Notes: a model not told the origin generated them from the sequence alone. Counted from the first letter of the stretch, positions 18,101 to 27,523 are shown. The stretch: DNA of 64,000 nucleotides from Anabaena azotica FACHB-119 (GCF_014697625.1 NZ_JACJSG010000017.1:85991-149990), one strand, 5' to 3'. Translations and numbers: made by a program.

Positions 18101-18475
18101 AATAACTGCAACATTACCACCTTCGGGAATTTTCGCATCTTTCAGGGCGCGATCGGCCACAGTCAACAGTAGCAATTGTTGAGGGTTGAGTTTTTCAACT
18201 TCGTTAGGAGGAATCTTATAGGCAAGAGTATCAATATCAAACTCTTGGATATAAGCACCTATAGGCGCATTTCTATCTACTAAACCATACTCTTGCAATA
18301 AGTCTTTTTGCTCATCAATACCGTACCATCTTTTCGGCGGTAGGGAGATGAAATGCTGCTTACCTTCATAAATACTACGTTCAAACGCATCTAAGCTTTT
18401 GCACTCACCAAAGAAGGCATCCATGCCTACAATTGCGATTTTAGCTGTGTTGTTATTTTCTGTTTCCAACATCAC
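15113..18475 (-). CDS. hglC: HglC: ketosynthase-like and acyltransferase protein
   Basis: An 1120-residue protein. Residues about 10-455 are a ketosynthase fold (GMDAFFGECKSLDAFERSIY at the start, AVVVGAVDLAGG, then GLGCDGSYAHIILSE). The expected active-site cysteine is missing: the motif reads TAVESSAFKA instead of DAACASS. This domain therefore resembles a chain-length factor or a PfaB-type degenerate ketosynthase. Residues about 560-930 are an acyltransferase with GYSLGETSMM (serine near 681). The C-terminal 170 residues are helical and charged. HglC probably pairs with HglD, which has an intact ketosynthase cysteine, much like the KS/CLF and PfaB partners of polyunsaturated-fatty-acid synthases. 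hglC is required for heterocyst glycolipid in Nostoc 7120. Confidence 0.9.
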   Translation of the reverse strand: MMLETENNNTAKIAIVGMDAFFGECKSLDAFERSIYEGKQHFISLPPKRWYGIDEQKDLLQEYGLVDRNAPIGAYIQEFDIDTLAYKIPPNEVEKLNPQQLLLLTVADRALKDAKIPEGGNVAVIIATETELSVHQLQQRWDSSWQVKDGLNAAEITLAPEQVSQLETIVKDSVHHEVEIGEYLSYIANIMASRISSLWNFTGPSFTLTAVESSAFKALEVAQMLLMTNEVDAVVVGAVDLAGGVENVLLRSQEAKINTGINTLSYDQKANGWTPGEGAGVVVLKRHDVAIENGDRIYAVIDAISIGQTYTTLDGASINQACQQAFQMAGVQPDQVNYVEVCASGIPQEDEAEIAGLVQAYPSVGYGLHCAIGSVKANIGHTFVASGIASLIKTALCLYYRYIPATPNWSGVKTPQAFEGSPFYVATESRPWFLSKNAPRRIAAINGLGCDGSYAHIILSEETNQQERPNRYLEQMPFYLFPVAGNDKTSLLEALNQLQKSIGESACLSNSASQTFNSFQQQTQANYAISITGRNKKELLREIESARKGINVAFDKGTDWQTPVGSYFTANPLGKKGEVAYVYPAAVNSYIGIGRHLFRLFPKLHDNPFVKSIYKRAADVERLVFPRSLSKLTTRQLEQLEKKLLNDSLAMFEAEMFCTRLLTTIIRDDFQVRPKYVFGYSLGETSMMVAQGVWSNFYEGSNSFNSSALFGDRLSGPKNAVREYWGLPKAASASGDNLWANYVLMASPVQVRDAVRNETRVYLTQINTPEEVLIAGEPAACQRVIKTIGCNAFPAPFDHVIHCQTMRSEFDELVKLNTLPTQNIPDTIFYSAAEYQTITLESEIIARSIATGLSQELDFPKLVNRIYDDGAKIFVEAGAGSVCSRWIDKILEDKEHITVSLNRRGLDDHTSFVKALAKLVSHRVNVNLAPLYSPITETSKLNKAMLRTITLGGDSITGKILSEENRKLFQEIADKFKKERAAKRQHNIPLASDFLSINSLKLPQPTNTETVPQGEFSAENIIEHVFQPEEQLKSSELIATAPATPEDFLPSTTTDSEFATIIHMLELNTAQYQKLNANHERITQNHTAFLKARQDFSKQMSEIIQLQMACAEDLLNEEVK

Positions 18476-18504
18476 TCTACTATTCTCAAGGTTAAAGTTT
18501 TTAT

Positions 18505-18565
18505 AAGTTCGTAGTGAGGGCTTTAGCCCTCATTTACTAAGGGCTAAAGCCCTTACTACGAACTT
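18505..18565. repeat. Long palindrome between hglD and hglC
   Basis: The arms AAGTTCGTAGTGAGGGCTTT and the reverse complement ending CTTACTACGAACTT flank an inner AGCCCT/AGGGCT stem, forming a hairpin of about 60 bp. A relative lies just after hglT (39497-39550). Placed between two co-directional genes, it may attenuate transcription or protect mRNA ends. Confidence 0.75.
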
Positions 18566-19913
18566 ATTTTTCTAAAATCAGATGGGAGTTTGTACCACCA
18601 AAACCAAAAGCACTTAACGCCGCGTATTTAGTTGAATTATTTTGCGGCCATTTTGTTCGACTACGCACAATATTTTTGGCAGAAATCACATGATTTTCCG
18701 AACTTATGGGATCATTTACGTTAATAGTCGGCGGAATCTCACCATGATTCATACTGTAAATTGCTTTTGTCAAACTCACCATTCCCGCAGCTACTAATAA
18801 ATGACCCACATTAGCTTTAGCTGAACCTACTAACGGTTTTGCTTGATGTTTGCCAAAAAAGGTTTCTATCGATTCAAGTTCAGTAGTATCTCCCAGTAAA
18901 GTACCAGTAGCGTGACATTCCATATAATCGATAGCTTTGGGGCTGAGTTGGGCTTCTTGATAAGCACGTTCAAAAGCTAGAACTTGCCCTTTTGTATTAG
19001 GACTGAGTAAATGCTTACCTTTACCATCATTAGAAAGCCCATTACCGCAAACCGTCGCCAAAATTTTATCTCCATCTCTAACGGCATCACTGTAACGTTT
19101 TAACATTACCATTCCGATACCTTCGGAAGTAATTAAACCCCTTGATGCCTTATCTAGAGGTGAACTGATAGCGTTTTCTGGATAGCCTTGAACACCAGAG
19201 AACAACATCCGCAAATATAGAGGATCTGAACAACTGATAGCACCAGCTAACATGACATCAGCTTTGCGCGTCCAGAGGTAGTGAGATGCTAACTTAATAG
19301 AGTAGAAGGCAGAAGAACAAGCAGCATCTATACACATATGAATACGTGATAGAGAAAAAGCCTTAGCTATTAACGCAGCTGGTAAACCACATATCATGGC
19401 ATTGTGTGTAGCTGGTTTAGTAGCTGTGGGTAAAGCCGCTAGATGGAAATCTTGATTTTGTAAAAGTTCTGCAACAGCCGGTTGGATAGTTTGACGATAA
19501 ATTGGTGCAATGAGTTGATTAGAAAGCTTTGTGGGGAAAGCTAGGGTTCCTAAAATTACTCCACATTTAGAAAGAACCTCTTTATTTCCCCAATAACCAC
19601 TATGTACAATTGCTTGTTTAGCAGCGTATAGTGACCATTTGCAGGTGTTATCTAAGCTTTCCACATATTCTGATGGCAGATTGTATTCACCGGCATCAAA
19701 TTTAAAATTGCGAATAAACCCACCTTTGAGGAAGTAAAATTTTTCCGGCTTGCCTTTTACAGGGTCGTAAAATATTGTGGGATCTACACCTAATTCTTCG
19801 ACAGTTACAGATGATGTCGAATCTTTTTGTTCGGTGATATTTTGCCAAAATTGCTCAGGATTGTTAGCATCAGGAAAGAGGCAAGATAACCCAATGATGG
19901 CGATTTTTTCCAC
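18564..19913 (-). CDS. hglD: HglD: ketosynthase
   Basis: A 449-residue beta-ketoacyl synthase. The start MEKIAIIGLSCLFPDANNPE is typical for modular-type KS domains. The active-site cysteine is in CIDAACSSAFYSI at about residue 198, and the two histidines are in MECHATGTLLGD and GSAKANVGHLLVAAG. It ends SAFGFGGTNSHLILEK. It would catalyse chain condensation, and its nearest functional partner is probably HglC, encoded immediately downstream and lacking the cysteine. Its last codons overlap the palindromic repeat at 18505-18565 by two bases. hglD (alr5354) is required for heterocyst glycolipid synthesis in Nostoc 7120. Confidence 0.9.
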   Translation of the reverse strand: MEKIAIIGLSCLFPDANNPEQFWQNITEQKDSTSSVTVEELGVDPTIFYDPVKGKPEKFYFLKGGFIRNFKFDAGEYNLPSEYVESLDNTCKWSLYAAKQAIVHSGYWGNKEVLSKCGVILGTLAFPTKLSNQLIAPIYRQTIQPAVAELLQNQDFHLAALPTATKPATHNAMICGLPAALIAKAFSLSRIHMCIDAACSSAFYSIKLASHYLWTRKADVMLAGAISCSDPLYLRMLFSGVQGYPENAISSPLDKASRGLITSEGIGMVMLKRYSDAVRDGDKILATVCGNGLSNDGKGKHLLSPNTKGQVLAFERAYQEAQLSPKAIDYMECHATGTLLGDTTELESIETFFGKHQAKPLVGSAKANVGHLLVAAGMVSLTKAIYSMNHGEIPPTINVNDPISSENHVISAKNIVRSRTKWPQNNSTKYAALSAFGFGGTNSHLILEK

Positions 19914-20261
19914 TACTAATTTCCTCGTTAGGGTATAACGAATTACTACTTATTGGATTTACGCTATTCCCCTCTGTGTCTTCGTGTCTCTGTGGTGAAA
20001 TAAGATGTTTCTAAACGACAGAGGCACAGAGGCACAGAGAATTAATTAGGATGGATTTACAGTTATTCGCAGACGAGCAAGGATGTAAGGCTGATTAATA
20101 TCGGCCTACTATAGCAATCCTAATTTATTTAGGATGTTTTGCGAGGTTTGTTTTAAGAATTGGGGAGTGTCAGTGAACAGTTATCAGTGAACAGTGAACA
20201 GTTATCAAACGTATAGTAGGCTACTTATACCATTCCACTGATAACTGTCAACTGTCAACTG
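19914..20261. other. Repeat-bearing gap upstream of hglD
   Basis: This 348-bp gap contains an inverted repeat built from CTCTGTGTCTTCGTGTCTCTG and the opposite ACAGAGGCACAGAGGCACAG (about 19972-20042). It also contains TCAGTGAACAGT-type tandem repeats (about 20168-20205) and another TGATAACTGTCAACTG run near 20240. I see no gene. Confidence 0.7.
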
Positions 20262-21998
20262 TTACTTTGGTTTGTGTAGATTCATCGGTGCAATAATTGC
20301 TTTCGCGGCTAGGATGCGTGAATAAAGTTTGCCTTCGTTGTCGTGGAGGAGGAAGTTGGCGGTTACGCCTGTGGCGGTTTTGTTGATAATTTCACAAGAC
20401 ACGTAGAAGGGTTCATCACAAGGGATGGGTCTAAATTGATCTGATTGGGTTAACTGTCCGGGTAAGCATACTTCTTGATGCACATGGCTTAACCATAACC
20501 ACAAAGGTTGTGTACTTAAATCGGTGGAGTAGGGATTGTACCATCTGACAGGGAATTGTCCTTGGACTTCTTCGGGGATTTTAGCCCAGAAGCATTCGAC
20601 TGTGATTTTCTCAGAGTTAATGTTCAAGACTCTGGTGATTTTTTGAAATGCAGGGCCGTGAAATAATGTGGAATCTCCATTTTGATAAAAGTCTTTACCA
20701 GTTGTGCTGATAATGTTATCTTCTTTGAGATTTATACCTTCGTAAATTGGCGCTTCTGGCGACTTTTGCACGATGGTAACATGAGCGCTGAAGTGATAAT
20801 GGGTTTTACCTTGGGGAGTTTTACTGTAAATTGTGGTCTGAAATTCAACAGACTCAGAACCATGTTTGGCGAGTTCTTGTATTTCTAAAATATGTTCGCT
20901 GGCTAGAACATGATTGAAGGTGATACCCTTCAAAACTTTAAAGTCTTTGCAACTGTAATATTTGTAACCTGGATAACGTTCTTCGCAAGCGTTAATCATC
21001 CAAGACATGGCACAGGTGGCTGGAAGGACGGCTGTACCTGCAATTACGTGGTCATGTAGGAAGGGGTTGGCCTCTAGTGTGAGACGGCGACGCAGGCGAT
21101 AGCTACGTAGTTGCGGATCTAGGGGTGTGGGTGGGGGGATGATGGGGCTACCAATTACCACTTGGGTAGAATCTCGGTGGCTGGGATGCAGTTCGTTAAC
21201 CAACATTTTTGTCCCCACATCCACAGGGATGATATCAATTCCTCGTTCCGCAAAGGCTTTCTTGAGTTCTGGTGTTACCATTCCACTGTCCCAACCGCCC
21301 CAGTTGATGGCGACTACGTGACAATGGGGATTGTTTTGCTTGATGAGATGGGCAGATTTGTTGAGGATTTCATTGGCGATCGCATAATCTGATTGTCCAA
21401 TATTCCCATAAAACCCAGCCACGGAGGAAAACAACACCAAATGCTGCAATTGTTTGGCATCAATGCAAGTCAGTAAATTCTCTAACCCTTGCACCTTAGC
21501 TGTATAAACTTTTTCAAAATCCTGGTCTGTCTTCTTCTCAATCAACTTATCAGCTAGATTACCCGCACCGTGAATTATCCCGGTAATAGTTCCCACCCGT
21601 GCAGACACAGCCGCTAACTTTTGCTGTAACTGAGTAACATCAGTCACATCAACATCAAGATATTCTACCTGGGAACCTGTAGCGGCGATCGCTGCCAAAG
21701 TCGCTTTAATTTCTCGACTAGAAACAATCTTCTGATAAATCTTCTGCACCGCCATCGGCGTAGGCTTCTCACCTTGACTGAGGAGATGCTGCATAATTGC
21801 TTTTTTTAAAGCCGACTCCTCAACACAGTCACGAGCAAATTCCGGCTCTTCCATCACTTCCGACCGACCGAGGAGAATAAATGTACAAGGCTGGTGCTTT
21901 GCCAATTCAATTACACACTGCGCTGTAATTCCCTTAGCACCACCACTTACAACAAAAACCGAACGAACCAGAGTCAATGTAGCCATATTATCAAACAC
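20262..21998 (-). CDS. Ketoreductase (catalytic half) plus dehydratase protein of the glycolipid synthase
   Basis: A 578-residue protein; the start could be ATG 21998 or ATG 21986 (MATLTLVRSVFVVSGGAKGI). Residues 10-280 are the catalytic subdomain of a polyketide ketoreductase: VVSGGAKGITAQCV, ITGIIHGAGNLADKLIEKK, LVLFSSVAGFYGNIGQSDYA and AINWGGWDSGM. From about 305 a double-hotdog dehydratase follows, with the histidine in NPFLHDHVIAGTAVLPATCA. The structural half of the ketoreductase appears to lie at the C-terminus of HglE, so the domain is divided between two proteins. By position this is the hglF/alr5352-type gene, but I am not certain of the letter. A repeat-derived 121-bp gap separates it from hglE. 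Confidence 0.85.
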   Translation of the reverse strand: MFDNMATLTLVRSVFVVSGGAKGITAQCVIELAKHQPCTFILLGRSEVMEEPEFARDCVEESALKKAIMQHLLSQGEKPTPMAVQKIYQKIVSSREIKATLAAIAATGSQVEYLDVDVTDVTQLQQKLAAVSARVGTITGIIHGAGNLADKLIEKKTDQDFEKVYTAKVQGLENLLTCIDAKQLQHLVLFSSVAGFYGNIGQSDYAIANEILNKSAHLIKQNNPHCHVVAINWGGWDSGMVTPELKKAFAERGIDIIPVDVGTKMLVNELHPSHRDSTQVVIGSPIIPPPTPLDPQLRSYRLRRRLTLEANPFLHDHVIAGTAVLPATCAMSWMINACEERYPGYKYYSCKDFKVLKGITFNHVLASEHILEIQELAKHGSESVEFQTTIYSKTPQGKTHYHFSAHVTIVQKSPEAPIYEGINLKEDNIISTTGKDFYQNGDSTLFHGPAFQKITRVLNINSEKITVECFWAKIPEEVQGQFPVRWYNPYSTDLSTQPLWLWLSHVHQEVCLPGQLTQSDQFRPIPCDEPFYVSCEIINKTATGVTANFLLHDNEGKLYSRILAAKAIIAPMNLHKPK

Positions 21999-22119
21999 TT
22001 AAATATTATACTTGCGAAAATCTTTGCGCCCTTCCTTCTTTGCGCCTTTGCGCCTTTGCGTGAGGTAATGAGAGTATTTTTTTCAACGCAGAAGAACGCA
22101 AAGGTTAGCACAGAGTTAA
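21999..22119. repeat. Repeat-derived spacer splitting the ketoreductase between two genes
   Basis: The spacer contains CTTTGCGCCTTTGCGCCTTT on the plus strand, the motif also found inside the 111-bp MITEs, and AACGCAGAAGAACGCAAAGG. It lies exactly between the structural and catalytic halves of the ketoreductase. Confidence 0.6.
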
Positions 22120-25100
22120 TTACTCAAAAGAACTGACGAGAGTGAAGCGTCCTTGAGAATTGTGGGCGACTTCAGTGATGTAGAGGTTAGGATCGAAGAG
22201 TTCCTCAACTATATGTTGTGCTGACTGTTGAGGGTTGAGGGTGGGGCTGAGGTCAATTCCTCTGGTGAATACATTCGCCCATTCCCATCTCAACGTCTTG
22301 ACTAGTCCAAATAAACCACCTGCGATCGCACCAAAGTTGGTGTTATGCTCAAATCCAAAGGCTCCATCTAACCGGGTAACAGTGCAGAAACAACTGCGAT
22401 CGTAACGTCCTGCTTCGGTGAGAGATTTCTTCAAGTGTTTCGCCATGAAGAATACGTGCTTGACAATTTCTTTTTCTTGTGGTATGTACAACCCTTGATT
22501 TTGGAATGTAGGGTGGATGTGGATAAAAGCGCCGATTGAGCCGTAGTTGGTAGCGATCGCAGATAATTTGTATTGGAGTAGTTCTTCGCTCATATCTGCG
22601 AGGGTGACGCGGTTGACGCTGGCGGGTAATGGTGATTCTTGGGAGACTAAGGATTGGGGGAAGCTTAAGACTACCACTTTCCAACCGCGTTCTGTGAGGG
22701 ACTGGGCTACTTGGGAGGTGGTGAGGGAACCATCATCGGTAATTAAACAGATGTGTCCCTCTGGTAAAGAAAAGTCCAAGCTATCCGGTGCGGGGAGGTA
22801 TTTGAGTTTGGCTGGACGGCGTTGGACGTTCTCAATTATGCGGACAGGCTCCCACTCGCGCTTAGGCTGAGACTTTTTTTTTTCACCTCCCACCAGCTTT
22901 TGCAGGTAGTCTACAATTTGACCGATGGTGCGGAGGTCGCCTAATTCTTCGATGTTGGGTTTGGGTAGATTGGGGTATGCTTCTTGCATTGCGCCCAGAA
23001 TTTCTACCCGTTTGATGGAGTCGATACCCAAGTCGGCTTCCATGTCCATATCTAGTTCCAGCATTTCTACTGGGTAGCCAGTTTTTTCACTGGTAATGTT
23101 GAGCAGGGTTTGCGCCAAGTCTGCGTAATCTGAGGTGTCTACAGCTTCCGGTGCAGGAGTTGCAGGAATAACTACAACTTCAGGTGTAGGTATAGTTGCA
23201 GTGACTACGGGCGCTACCATCTCGGCTGCTTGTTGCGCTTGTTGAATTGCAACTTCTACGGTGTGGCTGATAGCGGCGTTAGCTTGCAAGTAATCAACAA
23301 TTTGCCCGATGGTGCGTTTTTCTGCTAGTTCTTCTAAGTTGGGCTTGGGTAGGTCGGGATACAATTCTTGTAATCCACCTAAGATTTCTACCCGTTTGAT
23401 GGAGTCAATACCCAAGTCCGCCTCCATGTCCATTTCCATTTCCAGCATTTCCACCGGGTAGCCAGTTTTATCGCTGATAATTGTCAGGAGGTTTTTACCC
23501 AAGTCAGCAACATTAATTGCTGGTGCTACAGGTGCGGGGGTAACTTCAATAACTTGCTTGACTACGGGTGCAACTACAGGTGCTTCCACTACTGGCTCAA
23601 CGGTGGAGATAACAGAAGCGGGTGCGGGTGCTTCAACTACAGGTTCAGCTTGAATTTGCCAAGCTGTAGGTGCGCTTGTTACGGGTGCATCAACGATGCT
23701 GAAGTTATTTTTGACGACAGACTCAGGTTGAGGTGCGACGGGGGTGGGAGTTACAGGCGTTGCAATTACGGGTGTTTCGATAGTGAAAGCGGGAACTTCC
23801 TTAACTGGTGTTTCGCTTACTGGTGCATTCACCTGAGCAGACAACACTGTAGAATATTGTTGTTGAATCAGTTCAAAGAAATTTCTGGCGTATGCTACCT
23901 GTTCCTGAAGGTATTTTTCATGGATGCGGAGGGTTTCACCTTGTTGAGAGTGAAACTGCATCATGCTGCGCTCTAAGCTTTCCATCACAACTAGCTTTAG
24001 CTGGGCAGCTTCTTGAGAAGATTTGGCGTTAGCAAACAGGGCATTTTGTTGGTGCATCAGTTGGAAGAAGGCTTTGGTATATTCCATCTGATGGTTGAGG
24101 TAAGTACCATGAACTTGTAAGTTCTCAGTTTGGTTTTGCTGGAACTTGGTCATCAGGTACTCTAAGCTTTCTAGCACTCGCTTGTAGTTATCCAGTTTTT
24201 CTGGTGTTTGCATTGTCTTTTCTTCGGCTAGTTGGGGTGAAACGATCGCAGAGTTCATTTCAGGTTTGGGATTGGTAAATTTTTCTAATTTGGGTAGTTC
24301 GGTGAGTTTGTGGTGTCCGTTACCGTTGGTTTCTTTGGGGACTGGGGACTGGGGACTGGGGACTGGGGAGGAGGAAATTTTGAAGCCGTCGTTTAACGCA
24401 TCTTCCCAAGCTTTTTTGCTCTTGTCGGAGACATAGTTGATACCCCGTAAGGTGACATTCAGACCTTTCTTTTTCTCGGCTGGGGGTAGTGCTGGTGGGG
24501 CTTGGTATGGGTCGAGATTTTTCAACTGCATACCTAGCACACGCATTTGTACGACTGCTTCCCGCAGAGAGCGATCGCTATTTTTCTGGGTGCTGGGGTT
24601 CAAGGATATGGTAGTGTGGGGGCGATCGCCTAAAATATCTTTCACCAAGTTGGTAAGAATGCGCTTCGGCCCAAATTCTACGAAACAAGTACCGCCAGCA
24701 GCGTAGATATTTTCAATCTCCTGCTTAAACAACACCGAGTTAGCTAGGTGAGTTTCGAGGATTTTTTGAATCGCTTGGGGGTCTTTGGGGTAGGCTTTAC
24801 CTGTAACATTGGTGAATACAGGAATTTTCGGCTCTTGGAATTGTACTGATTTTGTGGCGATCGCAAATGATTTCTGCGCGAAAGCAATCAGAGAGGTGTG
24901 GAAAGCGGCGGAAACTGGTAACTGTACAGCCGCATAACCATGACTTTGTAAAGCTTGACGCACTTTCGCAATTTCGGCGGTCGGCCCTGCCAAAACCACC
25001 TGGGTGGGAGAATTGTAATTAGCGATGCTAACTTGGGGAAACTGCTTAATGATAGGTTCAATTTTGTTGATGTCTTCCTTCACCGCCAACATTGTCCCCG

Positions 25101-27393
25101 CATCATGGTCTGGGTCTTCTGGCGCAGCCATTGCTTGACCCCTAGCTTTCACCAGATACATATAATCTGCGTCACTCAACACACCCGCCGCCCACAGTGC
25201 AGTAATTTCGCCAAAGCTGTGTCCAGCTACAAAGTCAGACTTAAATCCAGCTTGTTTGAGGATAGCGTACAGCCCCGCACTAAACGCCCCAATCGCTGGC
25301 TGTGCATATTCTGTGCGTTGCAATGCAGCAACTTGAGCATTTTTCTCTGCTTCCGAGAACACAGGGTTGGGGAAAACAATCTCTGACAGAGGGCGTAAGT
25401 TATCTTTGAGTAACAACCCATCCATATAACCGAACAGACGACGCAGAATGGGGAAGTTCATCACCAGTTCCTTACCCATTTCTAGGTATTGGGAACCTTG
25501 ACCAGAGAACAGTGAGACAACCTTACCACCTAATTCCCACCCAGAGGCGCGATAATAAATACCTTGGGGATGTTCCCAGTTAGCCGCACCAGCCTTATGC
25601 TTGAGCCAGTCGATGCTGGTTTGGAGGAATTTGCAAGCTTCTGGTAAATTCTCCGCCACAAAACCCACTCTCGCCGCATTCACAGGAATTTCTCCCGCTT
25701 GACTCAGTTCTTGCAGCAATTGCGAGTAATGTCTATCACCAGCTTCTGATTGCAACTTACCCAGAACTTCCTCACATTGCTTGAGGAGTTCCCCAGGGTT
25801 GGATGCAAACAGTAAGATTTCCTGGGGTGTGCTGTGTAAACGGTAGGGACGGTTTTGTTCTGCTTCGTACTCTTCCAAAACTACGTGGTAGTTCGTCCCA
25901 CCGAAACCAAAGGAACTTACCCCAGCGCGTCTTGGTGCTTCCCCTTCCGCCCGAATCCAAGGTCTAGTTTCGGTGTTAAGATAGAAAGCAGATTCTTCAA
26001 TTTTCAGCTTAGGATTAGGCTCGGTAATATTAATTGTTGCTGGTAATACTTTATGATGCAGTGCCAAGGCTGTTTTAATTAGACTTGCTGCACCCGCAGC
26101 CGCTTTGGTGTGACCAATTTGGGATTTTACACTACCTAAAGCGATATGCTGCTTTTTGTTGTCCTGTTCAGCAAAGAAATCTCTTAAAGAACTGAACTCG
26201 GTGGGGTCGCCAGCCATTGTCCCTGTACCGTGGGCTTCCATCAGACCGACGGTAGCGGGAGAGAAACCTGCATCTTCGTAAGCGCGGCGGAGGGCGTTGA
26301 CTTGTCCTTCCTTCCGGGGCGCATATATACTCTTGTAGCGTCCATCGCTGGAAGTACCAATACCTTTGATGACTGCATAAATGCGATCGCCATCTCGTTC
26401 TGCATCTTCCAAACGCTTCAACACCAGCATACAGATACCTTCCCCCAGCATCATCCCATCAGATTTAGCATCGAAGGGTTTGACGTTCTCGCTAGGAGAT
26501 ACGGCTGGGGTTTTGCTAAAGGAGATGTAAGCCATGATGGTGTTATCTGTATCCACACCCCCAGTTAGCATCATGTCGGCGCGATGTTCCACTAATTCGC
26601 TAATCGCCATTTTCAACGCACCAAAGGAACTAGCACAAGCCGCATCCACAACGCAGTTCATCCCGCCAAAGTTCAAGCGGTTGGCGATACGTCCGGCGAC
26701 AACGTTAGCTAACATCCCAGGGAAGGCGTTCTCATCCCACTTGACGTAAGCGCTTTTGATTTTATCAACGATTTTCTTGGTGTCTTCGTCAGAAAGTCCA
26801 CTGCTTTTGAGAACTTTTTCCCACACTGGATATTCCAACCTTGCAGACAATGGCATACCCAATTGTTTCGCCATCGCCACACCTAATATTACACCCACAA
26901 ACTCGCGGTTAAATTCACGAGATTCGCCATAACCTGCATCTTCCATCGCTTCTTTCGCAACTACTAAACTTAATAGTTGGGAAACGTCTGTTACTTCCAA
27001 AATGCTAGGAGGAATACCAAATTCCATTGGGTTAAAATCAACCTCTGGAATAAACCCGCCGCGTTTACAATAGGTTTTATCCTCCGGTGTTCTGGGGTTG
27101 GGGTCGTAATAATCTTCCACACTCCAGTGGGTGTCAGGAACATCAGTAATACAATCAATTTTATTAACTATGTTTTGCCAATACTGCCGTAAATTTCTCG
27201 CTTCTGGTAGTAGGGAGGCCATACCAATGATGGCTATAGGATTATGTTGTAGTTGTCTGTTAATTTTGTTAATGGACATGGGTTTTTCTGATTTCATTTT
27301 TTTTTCCTCAATACACCTCAACAAAGCCTTTTCGCAGTTATTTATTTGGGCTTCTAACTCCGCTAAGGCAGTATCAATTGGATTAGCAGCCAT
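22120..27393 (-). CDS. hglE: HglE: polyketide/PUFA-type synthase (KS-AT-ACP-ACP-KR structural half)
   Basis: A 1757-residue multidomain enzyme. An N-terminal docking-like helix (1-50) precedes a ketosynthase, about 50-505, with cysteine near 253 in VVDAACASSFGALK and histidines in EAHGTGTMAGD and GSVKSQIGHTKAAAG. The acyltransferase has GHSFGEITALWAAG near 726. A low-complexity region rich in P, V and A leads to two nearly identical carrier domains with the attachment serine in EADLGIDSIKRVEILG near 1331 and 1459. The last 270 residues resemble the non-catalytic ketoreductase half, and the catalytic half is in the next gene. Paired carriers and this order are those of PfaA-type synthases. It would build the long chain of heterocyst glycolipid. 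Confidence 0.93.
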   Translation of the reverse strand: MAANPIDTALAELEAQINNCEKALLRCIEEKKMKSEKPMSINKINRQLQHNPIAIIGMASLLPEARNLRQYWQNIVNKIDCITDVPDTHWSVEDYYDPNPRTPEDKTYCKRGGFIPEVDFNPMEFGIPPSILEVTDVSQLLSLVVAKEAMEDAGYGESREFNREFVGVILGVAMAKQLGMPLSARLEYPVWEKVLKSSGLSDEDTKKIVDKIKSAYVKWDENAFPGMLANVVAGRIANRLNFGGMNCVVDAACASSFGALKMAISELVEHRADMMLTGGVDTDNTIMAYISFSKTPAVSPSENVKPFDAKSDGMMLGEGICMLVLKRLEDAERDGDRIYAVIKGIGTSSDGRYKSIYAPRKEGQVNALRRAYEDAGFSPATVGLMEAHGTGTMAGDPTEFSSLRDFFAEQDNKKQHIALGSVKSQIGHTKAAAGAASLIKTALALHHKVLPATINITEPNPKLKIEESAFYLNTETRPWIRAEGEAPRRAGVSSFGFGGTNYHVVLEEYEAEQNRPYRLHSTPQEILLFASNPGELLKQCEEVLGKLQSEAGDRHYSQLLQELSQAGEIPVNAARVGFVAENLPEACKFLQTSIDWLKHKAGAANWEHPQGIYYRASGWELGGKVVSLFSGQGSQYLEMGKELVMNFPILRRLFGYMDGLLLKDNLRPLSEIVFPNPVFSEAEKNAQVAALQRTEYAQPAIGAFSAGLYAILKQAGFKSDFVAGHSFGEITALWAAGVLSDADYMYLVKARGQAMAAPEDPDHDAGTMLAVKEDINKIEPIIKQFPQVSIANYNSPTQVVLAGPTAEIAKVRQALQSHGYAAVQLPVSAAFHTSLIAFAQKSFAIATKSVQFQEPKIPVFTNVTGKAYPKDPQAIQKILETHLANSVLFKQEIENIYAAGGTCFVEFGPKRILTNLVKDILGDRPHTTISLNPSTQKNSDRSLREAVVQMRVLGMQLKNLDPYQAPPALPPAEKKKGLNVTLRGINYVSDKSKKAWEDALNDGFKISSSPVPSPQSPVPKETNGNGHHKLTELPKLEKFTNPKPEMNSAIVSPQLAEEKTMQTPEKLDNYKRVLESLEYLMTKFQQNQTENLQVHGTYLNHQMEYTKAFFQLMHQQNALFANAKSSQEAAQLKLVVMESLERSMMQFHSQQGETLRIHEKYLQEQVAYARNFFELIQQQYSTVLSAQVNAPVSETPVKEVPAFTIETPVIATPVTPTPVAPQPESVVKNNFSIVDAPVTSAPTAWQIQAEPVVEAPAPASVISTVEPVVEAPVVAPVVKQVIEVTPAPVAPAINVADLGKNLLTIISDKTGYPVEMLEMEMDMEADLGIDSIKRVEILGGLQELYPDLPKPNLEELAEKRTIGQIVDYLQANAAISHTVEVAIQQAQQAAEMVAPVVTATIPTPEVVVIPATPAPEAVDTSDYADLAQTLLNITSEKTGYPVEMLELDMDMEADLGIDSIKRVEILGAMQEAYPNLPKPNIEELGDLRTIGQIVDYLQKLVGGEKKKSQPKREWEPVRIIENVQRRPAKLKYLPAPDSLDFSLPEGHICLITDDGSLTTSQVAQSLTERGWKVVVLSFPQSLVSQESPLPASVNRVTLADMSEELLQYKLSAIATNYGSIGAFIHIHPTFQNQGLYIPQEKEIVKHVFFMAKHLKKSLTEAGRYDRSCFCTVTRLDGAFGFEHNTNFGAIAGGLFGLVKTLRWEWANVFTRGIDLSPTLNPQQSAQHIVEELFDPNLYITEVAHNSQGRFTLVSSFE

Positions 27394-27523
27394 AGGACAT
27401 ATACTGTTCTGGAGTACTGTGGATATTGCAGCTACAGTAATTTCTGTTGCTCAGTTAAAATAAGCGCAAGTTAGCAACTACCTATCCTATGTGCGTTTCT
27501 AGGTCAGGCTAAATGCTGGTAAT

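Noticed and set aside
22349..22684. A 111-codon frame inside hglE in another frame
   Set aside because: Lies entirely in the ketoreductase region of HglE and has no family resemblance.
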